Below are positions 32,838 to 44,169 of a stretch of DNA of 64,000 bases, piece by piece; within the stretch, counting starts at the first letter, position 1; every line of letters starts with the position of its first letter. This DNA comes from Tilletia caries (Eukaryota > Basidiomycota > Exobasidiomycetes > Tilletiales > Tilletiaceae). The DNA lies in NCBI GenBank assembly GCA_032718865.1, contig JALUTQ010000038.1:372001-436000 (forward strand), written 5' to 3'. A program made the translations under genes and the position numbers. The notes below the pieces were generated by a model, which was not told the origin of the DNA, searched no databases, and worked only from the letters and a program-made list of their open reading frames with translations.

Positions 32838-33861
32838 GGCGGCGAGCGCTGTTGGTACCTTCCCGATAAGACCGTGAGGAGGTGAGAGGATGGGAAGAAG
32901 AATTGGAAGGGAAAGGGGAAGACGAAGATACTAAGCAGGAATCAGAAGGGGAATAAGGAGGTCAGCCTTTACTACGCTTTTATACTGTCCGAAATCTCCA
33001 TGCTGGATCGAGGTTGCGGGTAAACCGCCCGTAGTGGGAAGAAGTCCAATCCACTACTCCCTGGAGCGAATTCTTCTCAATTAGTGTCAGCCACGCTCAG
33101 GTAGGGATTACGAGCCGCCGGAAATCTGCTTCCAGTCCGCGCTCACGCGTCAACTACTTGCAGCCAGCATCCAGCTTACAGAGTCCCAGCAGCGTCGGCC
33201 ATCGAGAGAGACGCCCAGCTCTGGCCGACCCGCCCCAGGAAAAAGGAGTGGAATAATGGTGGGACGATAACCTGCTCCTGGATGCTGTGTAAAAGCGGAA
33301 GCGCGAAGAGCGAATCAGCGATCAGCGGGACCAGAAGTCCAGAAGCCTGCCGACCGCGGGGTAACCTGTACCTTGCTCCTGCAAATGCTGCAACGCTGCG
33401 CCCCGAGACAGTTCCACCAACACTTTGTGGCGCTGATAATGGCGATTGGGCGTCGGCCCGAAGAGCAGAATTCCCCCCGGAAGAACTACCGACCTTGTCA
33501 CGGTCATGGACTCGTGGTTGGTCGAATCTCGAAACGCGTGGGACTTGCGGGCGGTGTGTCCAGATTCCAGAAGGTTTTGATGCCTAGACCTGATGTGCGC
33601 ATTCGATGGAGAGTGGGAGACGGGCTTTGGGTGCGCACGTTCTGGTGGGGTCGGTCAAGGTCCAAACTTGACGGTGTCCATTTCGTTCGAGTTGCGTTCC
33701 CCCAGGCGAACGAGAAGACCACGACTTCCGAGCAACTTGACAGAGTCGGCGCGAAACGGGTCGACAGACGGCCGGCCGAGACTCGGCGCCGCTCTCCATA
33801 TTTTTCTCATCTTTCATTGAGAACTGAGTACTGAGAAGTGAAATGATATGAGGTTAGGCAG
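32838..33861. other. Upstream region of the Cys-rich gene and left flank of the mobile-element stack
   Basis: No gene with recognisable features. Several short frames overlap here on both strands without any motif. Confidence 0.4.
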
Positions 33862-34162
33862 TAGCCTCATATTATCAGGCGTGCGTTGATGACCCTTGTC
33901 GGGTCCGACAGCAAATTGCAAGTGAGACTTTGCGAAGCTGTGCGATAGCACGCCTGATCTCAGATTACTAATGGGCACCTTGAACTGCAACCGCAACCCA
34001 ACTCAGTGAAATCAGCGCTCGCCCAGCCCCGTCTGAGTGGTAAACCTTATCTAAAGTCCCCCTCCCCCCTCACCATCCTCACTCTCGTCACCACTACAAG
34101 CACGCACGCAGTCACACACCCACACTGTACCATATCCGTGCGCTCCTCAGCTTGTTCTCGTA

Positions 34163-34193
34163 CAGTGGCGAGCAGAAATGGCCGCATGTTCTT
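34163..34193 (+). repeat. Tc1/mariner left terminal inverted repeat
   Basis: Starts CAGTGGCGAGCAGAAATGGC and is preceded by TA. Matches the right end at 30 of 31 bases. Confidence 0.9.
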
Positions 34194-34496
34194 CCAGTAC
34201 ACACATCTCAGTCAATTGCACCTCATTTTCCCTATACTATGTACCACGTTGTGACTTTTTTGTGACCAAAGCACCAGATAGTAGCTTCTAGAAACTGCAA
34301 CGCGCGCACAGGTCGCTGGACTACGTCCGCGACGCCAGCCCCTTTAACCTGAGAGCCCTGTGGCCATTTTTGCACCTCCCCCCCTCACCATCCATCCCAG
34401 CTTCACCATACCATATAGTAAGTGCCGCAAACTGCATGTAAGAGGGCTATTGGGACTGACAGATGCTTTTTCGCCTGCAGAACGGCAATACAATCA

Positions 34497-35941
34497 ATGA
34501 AATCTTTAACCCCTGCAAAGAAAGCTCATATTGCGGCTGAGCTGCGGAAGGGCAAGTCGAGCCGGGCCGTGGCACGTCAATGTGGGGTCAGCAAGACGAC
34601 TGTGAACCAGTGCTCCGCACGAAGGCCCGCCTGAGGCCCGGACCTTCGGGCTCACTTTTTCTCGAAATGGCCACTTTTATCGGGCTCAAAAACAGTGCCG
34701 AGAAGATTGGGCCAGGCCCGAATCTTTGCAGGCGGCCCGCTAGGCCCGCTAAGTTTGTCTTCATATGAGGTATGGCACGTGATCGAATGTACTGGAACCT
34801 TTGGGGCTGGGTGGCACGTGCATAGCCGTTCCGAAGCCGTTCACACGTGGGAAATGAGCATTCCCTGGCTATGTAATCAAGCCCGGTGGCCCGCCTGGTT
34901 GGCATCGGGCCTGGTGCAAAATAGGTGCGATCTTAGCGGGCCAGACTCCAAAGGGGTCAAGCCCGGAAAAGCCCGCCCGGAGCCCGCCTGGAGGCCCGCT
35001 GCGGAGCACTGCTGTGAACTCCCTGAGATCACAGCATAAAGATATACCGCATGCAAAGCCGAAAGGCAGGCCGCCAAAACTCGACAATCGGGACAAATCC
35101 ACTCTCAAGCGTGCGATAAAGACGGGAAAAGCAAACAATGCTCGGCAGGCTCTAAAAGAGCTGCAGGCAGCGAAGGGCCTCAAAGTCTCTGTCTGGACGG
35201 CACGGCGGGCGCTGCGCTCTGTGGGAATGCACCCTGTCGTCAAGAAAAAAAGAGACCCTTGATGACCCGGCGGTACAAACAAAATCGGCTCCGCTTTGCC
35301 CTCAAGCACGTTGAGTGGACCCCGGAAGACTGGGCACGCGTCATATGGACGGACGAGACTAAGATCAACCGCATCTCTAGTGATGGGCGAGAGGTGGTCT
35401 GGGTCGAGAACGGGTCGGGCCTCAGCGAACGGACGATTACCCCCACCGTCAAGTTTGGGGGCGGCAACATCATGGTGTGGGGCTGCATGACATGGTCTGG
35501 CCGGGCAAAATAGAGCTCGTTCAAGGCCGCATGAACGCTCAGCAATACACCGAGATCCTTACGAAAAACCTCGTTCCCGTTATCGATGCGATGTCACTGC
35601 TCCCAGACTCTCCGGCGCGCGACAAGATCATCCTGCAGCAGGATAACGATCCGAAACACACCGCAAAATTGGCAAAAGCATGGTTCAAGGCCCACAATAT
35701 CACCCCCCTCGAGTGGCCTGCAAACAGTCCGGACCTTAATCCGATCGAACACCTATGGAACACCCTCAAGCGACGCCTTCACACCTATTCGACCCAACCC
35801 AAGGGCGCCCAAGAGCTGTGGGAGAGGGTTCAGGTAGAATGGGAACGACTTCCGACTGATACGTGCAAGGGGCTGATCGAGAGCATGCCTAGGAGGTGTG
35901 CAGCGGTCATTAGGGCCAAAGGCGGCAACACAAAGTATTAG
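34497..35941 (+). pseudogene. Tc1/mariner (DD34E) transposase, interrupted
   Basis: The N-terminal helix-turn-helix (MKSLTPAKKAHIAAELRKGK, AVARQCGVSKTTVN) is cut at 34607 by the 404-bp MITE and resumes at 35020 (SLRSQHKDIPHAKPKGRPPK). The catalytic domain has VIWTDETKI, QQDNDPKHTA and NSPDLNPIEHLW, with 34 residues between the second Asp and the Glu. Two one-base frame breaks occur, near 35253 in an A run and near 35505 next to GGCCGGG, so it is unlikely to be active. The N-terminal DNA-binding half would recognise the 31-bp ends. A possible intron precedes the start. Confidence 0.9.
34608..35011 (+). mobile_element. hAT-type MITE inserted in the transposase
   Basis: A 404-bp non-coding element with terminal inverted repeats CAGTGCTCCGCA at both ends, flanked by an 8-bp duplication CTGTGAAC (34600-34607, 35012-35019). 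The 8-bp duplication and CAGTG ends fit the hAT superfamily. Precise removal of the element and one duplication restores the transposase frame (KTTVN/SLRSQ). Rich in GGCCCG blocks in both orientations. Confidence 0.9.
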
Positions 35942-36032
35942 GTTTGTTGGTGTTTCTCTCTGGCTGTGGGTCTTGGTGCAAAATGGCCGAATGAACAAAC
36001 AGACCCTTTTCTACTTTTCTACGTCCTCGGTC

Positions 36033-36330
36033 TGTGATAGATGGCTCCACGTGGCCACTATCTTATCTTTCCTCCTCACTATCTCTTATCCCTTCCTCTC
36101 ACACATTCCGCATAGCAACATCACTCTCACCTCCACTTTCCCACACTATTCTCTCTCGACCTCATCCTTTCTCTTTCTTCTCCACTTTCCTCTCTCCTTT
36201 CTCTCGGCCGAGATCTTTCTCTTTCCTGTCACCTTCGCATCGCACTCCCCACTGTACTTAGTTCTCCACATCGAACTACATACCTCTTGCCTTTGCCTTT
36301 TACTAGTAGCTGCACCAGCTATCTAGTACA
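36033..36330 (+). repeat. LTR A, copy 1
   Basis: 298 bp, TGTGATAG to CTAGTACA. Pyrimidine-rich. Followed directly by TGGTGATGAGAG, a 12-base remnant of the tRNA-complementary primer site. Confidence 0.92.
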
Positions 36331-36449
36331 TGGTGATGAGAGAAGGTTCTTTCCGCAACGCCTAATCAGCTGCGCGTACGTGCCCTTGATCGCTCTCCCT
36401 CCCTCACTTCACCCTTCCTTTCGTCCTTTATCCCTTTTCAGCTTCTACC

Positions 36450-37877
36450 ATGACATTCTTCTACCATCTCCATCTCATTCCGCTTTCCGGCAAGATTGAG
36501 GGGCCCACGTCATCTTGGCCCGCCACCGAGGAAGGCTACTTCGACATCGGCCCATCAACCAGCTGCGCCGCTCCTTCGCTTTCTGCGTTTTCTTCTTCCC
36601 GACTTCGCATCTCGTTCTCCGACGGCATCTTCACGCTCGTCGACAGTGGCCAGGTCGGCACTGTTCGGATCAACGGTCGCGTTCTTCCTTCCAATACCCA
36701 CCATACCCTTCTTCAGAACGACATCCTCGAGTTCGCGCGCGGCAATGGATCCAGTTTCGACCCAAAATTGTCCTGCCGCGTCGACCTCATATCCTCTTCT
36801 TCTGCCGTCCTTCAGCTACCTGGCCCATACACGTTCACGGCGTCAAAGCGCGGCCCAGCATACGCCCGTGAGTACGACGCGGGCCAGAGTTTCGACGCTA
36901 TGGCTCGGCATCACGGCCTTTTTCCTGCCTTGTCAAACCCTCGGCTCTCCGCATTCACCTTCAGCTCCTGCACGATAACAACCCAACATCTCCTTGGTCC
37001 CTCGCGTTATGACCCCACCCCATCGACATCAGGACCCACACTTGCTTCGACAGTCACGTTCCGATACGGTGACTTTGTTGACATGTCCAAGACGTCCAAG
37101 CTCGATTCGCGTGACCCCTCCTCGACCTCGCCACGCACAGCCCTCAGCCCGAACCCGCACTCTAGCCCAACAACGAAATCATCAACAGATAGTCGCATAT
37201 CTGACTCCCCTACTTCAAATGCTGCTGCGTCGACTGCCGATGACGGACCATCGCAAGCTGCGGAGCATCGCGCCGTCAGATTGCATAAGAAGGCGAAGGA
37301 CGGCGATGACACTTTGATTGCGGACGACAGTTTCCCGCACTGTGCCACAGTGGGCTCCGATTCGGTCGCGACCGGCGCATCCGCCCGTTTCACCACTTCG
37401 GGACTGACATCGGTACTTGTCCCAGACTCCCCGCCGGCGAATGTCTTGTCACCTCAAGAAGATCTGGAACCGGAGCAGGAGCAGGCCGCAGGCACTCTGT
37501 CGCCAAACTTTGACGGCTCCCGGGCTTCTGGCTGCACCCTAGTCAAGCCTGACAGCGGTGGCAGTATGACGGAACCGGCGCAATCTGCAGCTTCTCGACC
37601 CAGCATCACTTCGGCACTCAACAAGTCCCAGGTTGTGGACCACGTTGCAGTGCATTCGGAGGATAACACGGCAGCAGCCGCGGGATTGATCTCAGCACAG
37701 GTGGCATTGGAGCGAATACAACGGGCGTGGACAGCTACGCAAGGATTGAACCACACTCCTCGGAATGGAAATGCCCGGCTCTCATCCGCCTTGACTGCGC
37801 TTTCCCACGTCGGGGCAGCTTGGCGCTCGGCTCGAAGCGCGCTGCTACATGCTACTGTCTTCCACATCCGCCCATGA
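36450..37877 (+). CDS. FHA-like ORF of body1, unit 1 (intact)
   Basis: A 475-aa uninterrupted frame. Residues about 25-95 fit a forkhead-associated (FHA) phosphopeptide-binding fold: YFDIGPSTSC for the first strand, SSRLRISFSDGIFTLVDSG for the Ser-Arg and core strands, then GTVRINGRVL and LLQNDILEFARG. These parallel the SRxH, GTxxNG and LxxGDxIxxG stretches of FHA domains. The second half is Ser/Thr/Ala-rich, probably disordered, with a C-terminal helix-like motif (SAQVALERIQRAWTA) also found in the body2 protein. CTTTTCAG, 16-9 bases before the ATG, looks like a splice acceptor. FHA assignment is inference from pattern; function unknown. Confidence 0.65.
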   Translation: MTFFYHLHLIPLSGKIEGPTSSWPATEEGYFDIGPSTSCAAPSLSAFSSSRLRISFSDGIFTLVDSGQVGTVRINGRVLPSNTHHTLLQNDILEFARGNGSSFDPKLSCRVDLISSSSAVLQLPGPYTFTASKRGPAYAREYDAGQSFDAMARHHGLFPALSNPRLSAFTFSSCTITTQHLLGPSRYDPTPSTSGPTLASTVTFRYGDFVDMSKTSKLDSRDPSSTSPRTALSPNPHSSPTTKSSTDSRISDSPTSNAAASTADDGPSQAAEHRAVRLHKKAKDGDDTLIADDSFPHCATVGSDSVATGASARFTTSGLTSVLVPDSPPANVLSPQEDLEPEQEQAAGTLSPNFDGSRASGCTLVKPDSGGSMTEPAQSAASRPSITSALNKSQVVDHVAVHSEDNTAAAAGLISAQVALERIQRAWTATQGLNHTPRNGNARLSSALTALSHVGAAWRSARSALLHATVFHIRP

Positions 37878-38292
37878 CCCCGTACCTACCTTTTCTACGC
37901 CATCGAGTCACCCGGCGGCGAGTACGATCAAGCAAGACCGATGTTCTCCGGAGCGGAATACACTCGGCTGCGAAAAATATCACGCCTACCGTCTTTCGGC
38001 ATCCCCTGCACGATAATCCCCCTTCGGCCAATGACATCCACCAATCACAGCTACCACCGTCGAGACCCAATCCCCTCCAGTCCATTCATCATCACATCGC
38101 TCATTTTGTCACCGACTTCGGTATTCCTTTTTTACCCTTCCGGCCTGTGGCATACCCCATCCATCTCCCGCATGCATCCTTCACGCCTTCTTTCCCGTCC
38201 TCACATGCGCTTCCTCCTCACATGATCCTTTGACGCACCCATATTGCAGCACGACTCGGGACAGTCGTCTTTTTTGGGGGTGGCCGGTGGCA

Positions 38293-38512
38293 TGTGCTGG
38301 ATGGGACCACGTGGCGCATCCATCTTATCTTATCTCCTTTCCTTTCTCTTTCTTCTCCACTTTCCTCTCTCCTTTCTCTCGGCCGAGATCTTTCTCTTTC
38401 CTGTCACCTTCGCATCGCACTTCCCACTGGGCACTGTACTTAGCTCTCGACATCGAACTACATACCTCTTGCCTTTGCCTTTTACTAGTAGCTGCACCAG
38501 CTATCTAGTACA
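38293..38512 (+). repeat. LTR B, copy 1
   Basis: 220 bp, TGTGCTGGATGGGACCACG to CTAGTACA. Lacks about 80 bp relative to LTR A in the left-middle part. Followed at once by the long tRNA-complementary site. Confidence 0.9.
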
Positions 38513-39620
38513 TGGTGATGAGAGTGGGATTCGAACCCACGCCCTTTCGGACTACGCTGCCTTCCGATTCCCGAAGTGTCGTCACTTCCGCGCTTGGTCG
38601 CGCGGGATACACCCTCACCGATCTCGACTCGCGCCCTCCGACAGCGGCCCCTCCCGTGTCGCGTCCGCTCAAGTGCCAGCGGGAGCTCATTGGCTCCTAC
38701 GACGGCGAGCCCACCCGCTTGGAGCGGTTCCTCAGTCGGGTTGCCGATATGGCTCGCTCCAACTCCGATCCCGCGTGGGAACCTGCGGTCGTGGTGGCGA
38801 TTCCCCAGGCGCTGGAAGGGATCGCGGCTCGCTGGCATGCAGGCCTGCCAACGACGACTGTGCGCGGCCTCCGCACGGTGGAGGATTACGCGCGTCTGAT
38901 GCGTCGCGCCTTTGCTGTAAACCGGGCGCAGCTTCGTCAGGACGCGCATGATCGCCGGTGGCAAGAGTCTCAGGAGTCTGGAATGGCTTACCTGTTTGAC
39001 AAGGTCCAGCTCTTGCGTTACGCGTTCGGCGATTCGTACACGGAGAGCGTTCTGGTGCAAGAGGTGGCCGACAAGTTGCCGCCCTCCATGTATGCGTACA
39101 TTCGCTTGCCGGAGGAAGGTGCCGTCCTCGATGATCTTCAGGACGCCATCATCCGTTGGGAGCCAGTCTGGAGGAAGGTGCACAACATTCCTCTCCTCGA
39201 CTCGAGCTCGATGTCGTCGGACAAGGTCGTCAAAACCCCGTCAGCTCCGGTTTCTGCCCCGATCCGGCAGGCTCCGACGTCCGCGCCCCCCTCCTCGTCC
39301 TCCCCGTGCGGTGCATCACACCGTTCCTCCCGCATCGGTGACGGCCCCGGGCCCGCAGACCTCCTTGCCGGCGACATACGATCCCGCTCGGATCGTGCCG
39401 GCCGCGAATGGGCTGCCGCGCATGTACCGCCGGCCCAACTCCAATAAGGTGTTGCGGCTGGGTTGGAACTGCAATCGCTGTGGGGGAGAGCATTTTGACT
39501 TTGAGCACGAACATCTGCTCCAAGCCGGCCAAATCAACACACTCACGGTCGCCGACTATCCGGAGATCGATGAGGCTGATCTTGGCCTGGCCCCTTTTTG
39601 AGCGTCCGCAACGACGGTAA
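38512..39620 (+). pseudogene. Gag-like ORF of body2, unit 1
   Basis: Open from the ATG straddling the LTR/primer-site junction. The retroviral-type gag core is seen at GEPTRLERFLSRVADMAR, PQALEGIAARWHAGLP, YARLMRRAFAVNRAQLR and DKLPPSMYAYIRLP. Near the C-terminus is a short Cys/His cluster WNCNRCGGEHFDFEHEH that may bind zinc. Run-length differences shift the frame near 39293 and 39600 relative to unit 2; combining the two copies suggests an original protein of about 360 aa ending near 39620. True translation start uncertain, as the first codons lie in tRNA-like sequence. Confidence 0.65.
38513..38619 (-). other. Primer binding site extended over a tRNA-like sequence, copy 1
   Basis: Read on the minus strand this 107-base stretch ends in CACCA and has a perfect T arm (GTGGG, TTCGAAT, CCCAC). 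A variable-arm hairpin (GTCC, GAAA, GGGC) suggests a class II (Ser or Leu) tRNA. Two more perfect hairpins follow, and the far end GGTGAGG can pair with TCTCATC as a 7-bp acceptor stem with two G-U pairs. The CCA, absent from nuclear tRNA genes, abuts the LTR end exactly, so this was copied from a mature tRNA primer or is complementary to one. The gag frame reads through it, giving the VGFEPT peptide typical of antisense tRNA. Confidence 0.7.
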
Positions 39621-39826
39621 ACTAGTGGCGGGCACCGACGTCGAACGGGCCCGCCCGCCTCCTCACCCTCCCGATGCGCCCGTCGTACATGCTGCGGTCG
39701 TGGAGAGCTTGGAAGTGACGGAGACGGAGTCTGATTCAGTCTCATTTGTCCGTGACGACGTTAAACTATCGACCAATACTCACTGGTCCATCCCACATCC
39801 TTTCTTCTACCTTTTCAGACTACGCC

Positions 39827-41425
39827 ATGATATTCTTCTGTCATCTTCACCTCATTCCTCTCGCTCGCGCTGCCGAGGGTCCCACGTCGTCTTGGCCTGC
39901 CGCCGAACAGGGCCACTTCGACATCGGCCCGTCAACCAGCTGCAACGACCCTTTTTCTTTCTACGTTTACGTCTTCCCACCCTCGCATCACATTCTCCGA
40001 CGGCATCTTCACACTGCTCGACAGCGGCAAAGTCAGCACCATTCGTATCAACGGGCGTGCTCTCCCCCCTTCAAACCGAGCAGGCTCTCTTACAGAACGA
40101 CATCATCGAGTTCGCACGCGACAGCAAATCCGAATTCAACCCAAACATGTCATGCCGGGTCGACCTCATCACTTCCACCTCAGCAAACCTCCAGCTGCCT
40201 GGACCCTACACCTTCACTTCATCCAAGCGCGGCCCTACATATGCGCGCGAACAGGACACTTGGCGGAGCATTGACGACATGGCTCGACATCACGGCTTTT
40301 CTTCCTTCAAATCCGCCCCGCGAATCGCTGCATTCACCTTCAGCTCATGCACGGTAACAACGCGCCGTCTTTTTCCTCTCTTCCGCGACGATCCCGTCCC
40401 ATCGACCTCAGGTCCGACGCTCGCTTCCTCTGTCACTTTTTAGATACGGGGATTTTGTCGACGCATTTAACGCCTCCACACCCAACGTCGAAGATTCCCC
40501 CTCGTCCGAGTCTTCCGAGCACCTCCAAACACACAGAAGTCTCGACGACATTGCTGTCACTGGCACAAGTGAATCACCCGGTGACCGCACCACTTGTTCG
40601 CCCGCTCCATCAGATGCTCTACCAATCACGATTACCGGCAAACGGCGGGCGTCGGACCATCGCGCTGCGGATTCCGAGACGGAGGAGGTGAACAGCGAGG
40701 AATCTCCGATCACGTATGAGGGCACCAATGACAGGATCTCGGGGTGCTTCGATTCAATCCGCCAAGCCGGATCCACGAGTACTGCCACTTCGGTACTCAC
40801 ATCGGTATCCGCCACCGACACACTGACATCGACGCGGCGGCCGACTCAAGCAGCTAAACCCGGCAGTTTCCCAGGCACGACGGACTCGGTAAACCGGTCG
40901 CTGCTTACATCTGCGCCGGGGGTTTCGCGCCTTCCTGTTTCGCCTTCGTCCCTGTCTACATGGGTGGGATCTGCTGTCACTGCTATGTCCAGCATAAGTT
41001 CGGCGTGGGTTCGACTCCGAAGCGACATCTTACGCGACGTGCCCAGATCTTGCTCCGCTTCGACACCCTTATCCACCCCTGCAGTGACAAATGGATATCC
41101 AGGAGGCTCGCTTGCTTCCGCCGACATCGCCCTTCGGCAGGTCAAGTCCGCGTGGCTGGACTCTGTTGTTTCTCGACAGGCACCGACTGTTCCACACCAG
41201 GCGCGTCCCAGTACGCTGGGGATGATGCCCTTCCATTCCAGTACCCCGTCTCCATCCACGCGTTGCGCCTTCAGTCCAAATTCAGCTCCTTCAATGCCCA
41301 GACCGATCACGGATATCAAGCAGAGCGGCATGTGTCCTCACGCACAACCCGTACATGCTGTTTCGCTGTCCTCGCCATCCTTTTTCAACTCCATTTCCTC
41401 TGCCAGTCCCTCCTCCGTCCTATAA
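39827..41425 (+). pseudogene. FHA-like ORF of body2, unit 1, frame-broken
   Basis: Homologous to the body1 protein: MIFFCHLHLIPL at the start, HFDIGPSTSC, RITFSDGIFTLLDSGKVSTIRINGRAL, ALLQNDIIEFARD, then GPYTFTSSKRGPTYARE. Frame changes near 39953, 40072 and 40440 lie at runs of T or C. The last 245 codons (40688-41425) are open and contain SADIALRQVKSAWLDSV, the counterpart of the body1 C-terminal motif. CTTTTCAG again precedes the ATG. Divergence from body1 is large in nucleotide sequence but the domain plan is kept. Confidence 0.6.
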
Positions 41426-41688
41426 CGACGCTTCCACACCTATGCGCCCCTTGCCATGCTCCACCGCCGGCGTGATCGCCTTGGCAAATCCAACTTCAAC
41501 GCCAAATCCACGGTTTCAGCTTCTCCGACCACTTCCCCACACACAGGCAGCAACACACCACTCGCAGCTACTTGCCCTTCTCCCGGCTTCGTATCCTCTC
41601 TCGCTCCTTCCTCTGTTGATCTGCTGATCCCCATCGACTGCATTGCGGGTTTTTTCTACGACTCGGGGCAGTCGCTTTTGGGGCGGCA

Positions 41689-41986
41689 TGTGATAGATGG
41701 CTCCACGTGGCCACTATCTTATCTTTCCTCCTCACTATCTCTTATCCCTTCCTCTCACACATTCCGCATAGCAACATCACTCTCACCTCCACTTTCCCAC
41801 ACTATTCTCTCTCGACCTCATCCTTTCTCTTTCTTCTCCACTTTCCTCTCTCCTTTCTCTCGGCCGAGATCTTTCTCTTTCCTGTCACCTTCGCATCGCA
41901 CTCCCCACTGTACTTAGTTCTCCACATCGAACTACATACCTCTTGCCTTTGCCTTTTACTAGTAGCTGCACCAGCTATCTAGTACA
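41689..41986 (+). repeat. LTR A, copy 2 (internal)
   Basis: 298 bp, apparently identical to copies 1 and 3. Preceded by TTTTGGGGCGGCA and followed by TGGTGATGAGAG. Confidence 0.92.
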
Positions 41987-42106
41987 TGGTGATGAGAGAA
42001 GGTTCTTTCCGCAACGCCTAATCAGCTGCGCGTACGTGCCCTTGATCGCTCTCCCTCCCTCACTTCACCCTTCCTTTCGTCCTTTATCCCTTTTTCAGCT
42101 TCTACC

Positions 42107-43535
42107 ATGACATTCTTCTACCATCTCCATCTCATTCCGCTTTCCGGCAAGATTGAGGGGCCCACGTCATCTTGGCCCGCCACCGAGGAAGGCTACTTCG
42201 ACATCGGCCCATCAACCAGCTGCGCCGCTCCTTCGCTTTCTGCGTTTTCTTCTTCCCGACTTCGCATCTCGTTCTCCGACGGCATCTTCACGCTCGTCGA
42301 CAGTGGCCAGGTCGGCACTGTTCGGATCAACGGTCGCGTTCTTCCTTCCAATACCCACCATACCCTTCTTCAGAACGACATCCTCGAGTTCGCGCGCGGC
42401 AATGGATCCAGTTTCGACCCAAAATTGTCCTGCCGCGTCGACCTCATATCCTCTTCTTCTGCCGTCCTTCAGCTACCTGGCCCATACACGTTCACGGCGT
42501 CAAAGCGCGGCCCAGCATACGCCCGTGAGTACGACGCGGGCCAGAGTTTCGACGCTATGGCTCGGCATCACGGCCTTTTTCCTGCCTTGTCAAACCCTCG
42601 GCTCTCCGCATTCACCTTCAGCTCCTGCACGATAACAACCCAACATCTCCTTGGTCCCTCGCGTTATGACCCCACCCCATCGACATCAGGACCCACACTT
42701 GCTTCGACAGTCACGTTCCGATACGGTGACTTTGTTGACATGTCCAAGACGTCCAAGCTCGATTCGCGTGACCCCCTCCTCGACCTCGCCACGCACAGCC
42801 CTCAGCCCGAACCCGCACTCTAGCCCAACAACGAAATCATCAACAGATAGTCGCATATCTGACTCCCCTACTTCAAATGCTGCTGCGTCGACTGCCGATG
42901 ACGGACCATCGCAAGCTGCGGAGCATCGCGCCGTCAGATTGCATAAGAAGGCGAAGGACGGCGATGACACTTTGATTGCGGACGACAGTTTCCCGCACTG
43001 TGCCACAGTGGGCTCCGATTCGGTCGCGACCGGCGCATCCGCCCGTTTCACCACTTCGGGACTGACATCGGTACTTGTCCCAGACTCCCCGCCGGCGAAT
43101 GTCTTGTCACCTCAAGAAGATCTGGAACCGGAGCAGGAGCAGGCCGCAGGCACTCTGTCGCCAAACTTTGACGGCTCCCGGGCTTCTGGCTGCACCCTAG
43201 TCAAGCCTGACAGCGGTGGCAGTATGACGGAACCGGCGCAATCTGCAGCTTCTCGACCCAGCATCACTTCGGCACTCAACAAGTCCCAGGTTGTGGACCA
43301 CGTTGCAGTGCATTCGGAGGATAACACGGCAGCAGCCGCGGGATTGATCTCAGCACAGGTGGCATTGGAGCGAATACAACGGGCGTGGACAGCTACGCAA
43401 GGATTGAACCACACTCCTCGGAATGGAAATGCCCGGCTCTCATCCGCCTTGACTGCGCTTTCCCACGTCGGGGCAGCTTGGCGCTCGGCTCGAAGCGCGC
43501 TGCTACATGCTACTGTCTTCCACATCCGCCCATGA
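42107..43535 (+). pseudogene. FHA-like ORF of body1, unit 2, one-base break
   Basis: Same as the intact 475-aa frame of unit 1 except for one extra C in a C run near 42773, which splits it into 42107-42823 and a continuation to 43535. Either a sequence error or a recent lesion. Confidence 0.7.
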
Positions 43536-43949
43536 CCCCGTACCTACCTTTTCTACGCCATCGAGTCACCCGGCGGCGAGTACGATCAAGCAAGACCGAT
43601 GTTCTCCGGAGCGGAATACACTCGGCTGCGAAAATATCACGCCTACCGTCTTTCGGCATCCCCTGCACGATAATCCCCCTTCGGCCAATGACATCCACCA
43701 ATCACAGCTACCACCGTCGAGACCCAATCCCCTCCAGTCCATTCATCATCACATCGCTCATTTTGTCACCGACTTCGGTATTCCTTTTTACCCTTCCGGC
43801 CTGTGGCATACCCCATCCATCTCCCGCATGCATCCTTCACGCCTTCTTTTCCCGTCCTCACATGCGCTTCCTCCTCACATGATCCTTTGACGCACCCATA
43901 TTGCAGCACGACTCGGGACAGTCGTCTTTTTTGGGGGTGGCCGGTGGCA

Positions 43950-44169
43950 TGTGCTGGATGGGACCACGTGGCGCATCCATCTTATCTTATCTCCTTTCCT
44001 TTCTCTTTCTTCTCCACTTTCCTCTCTCCTTTCTCTCGGCCGAGATCTTTCTCTTTCCTGTCACCTTCGCATCGCACTTCCCACTGGGCACTGTACTTAG
44101 CTCTCGACATCGAACTACATACCTCTTGCCTTTGCCTTTTACTAGTAGCTGCACCAGCTATCTAGTACA
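43950..44169 (+). repeat. LTR B, copy 2
   Basis: 220 bp, apparently identical to copy 1, in the second tandem unit. Confidence 0.9.

Noticed and set aside
38142..38951. Frame containing ESGIRTHALSDY read through the LTR B/primer-site junction
   Set aside because: This peptide is a well-known by-product of reading antisense tRNA; it is not a protein feature.
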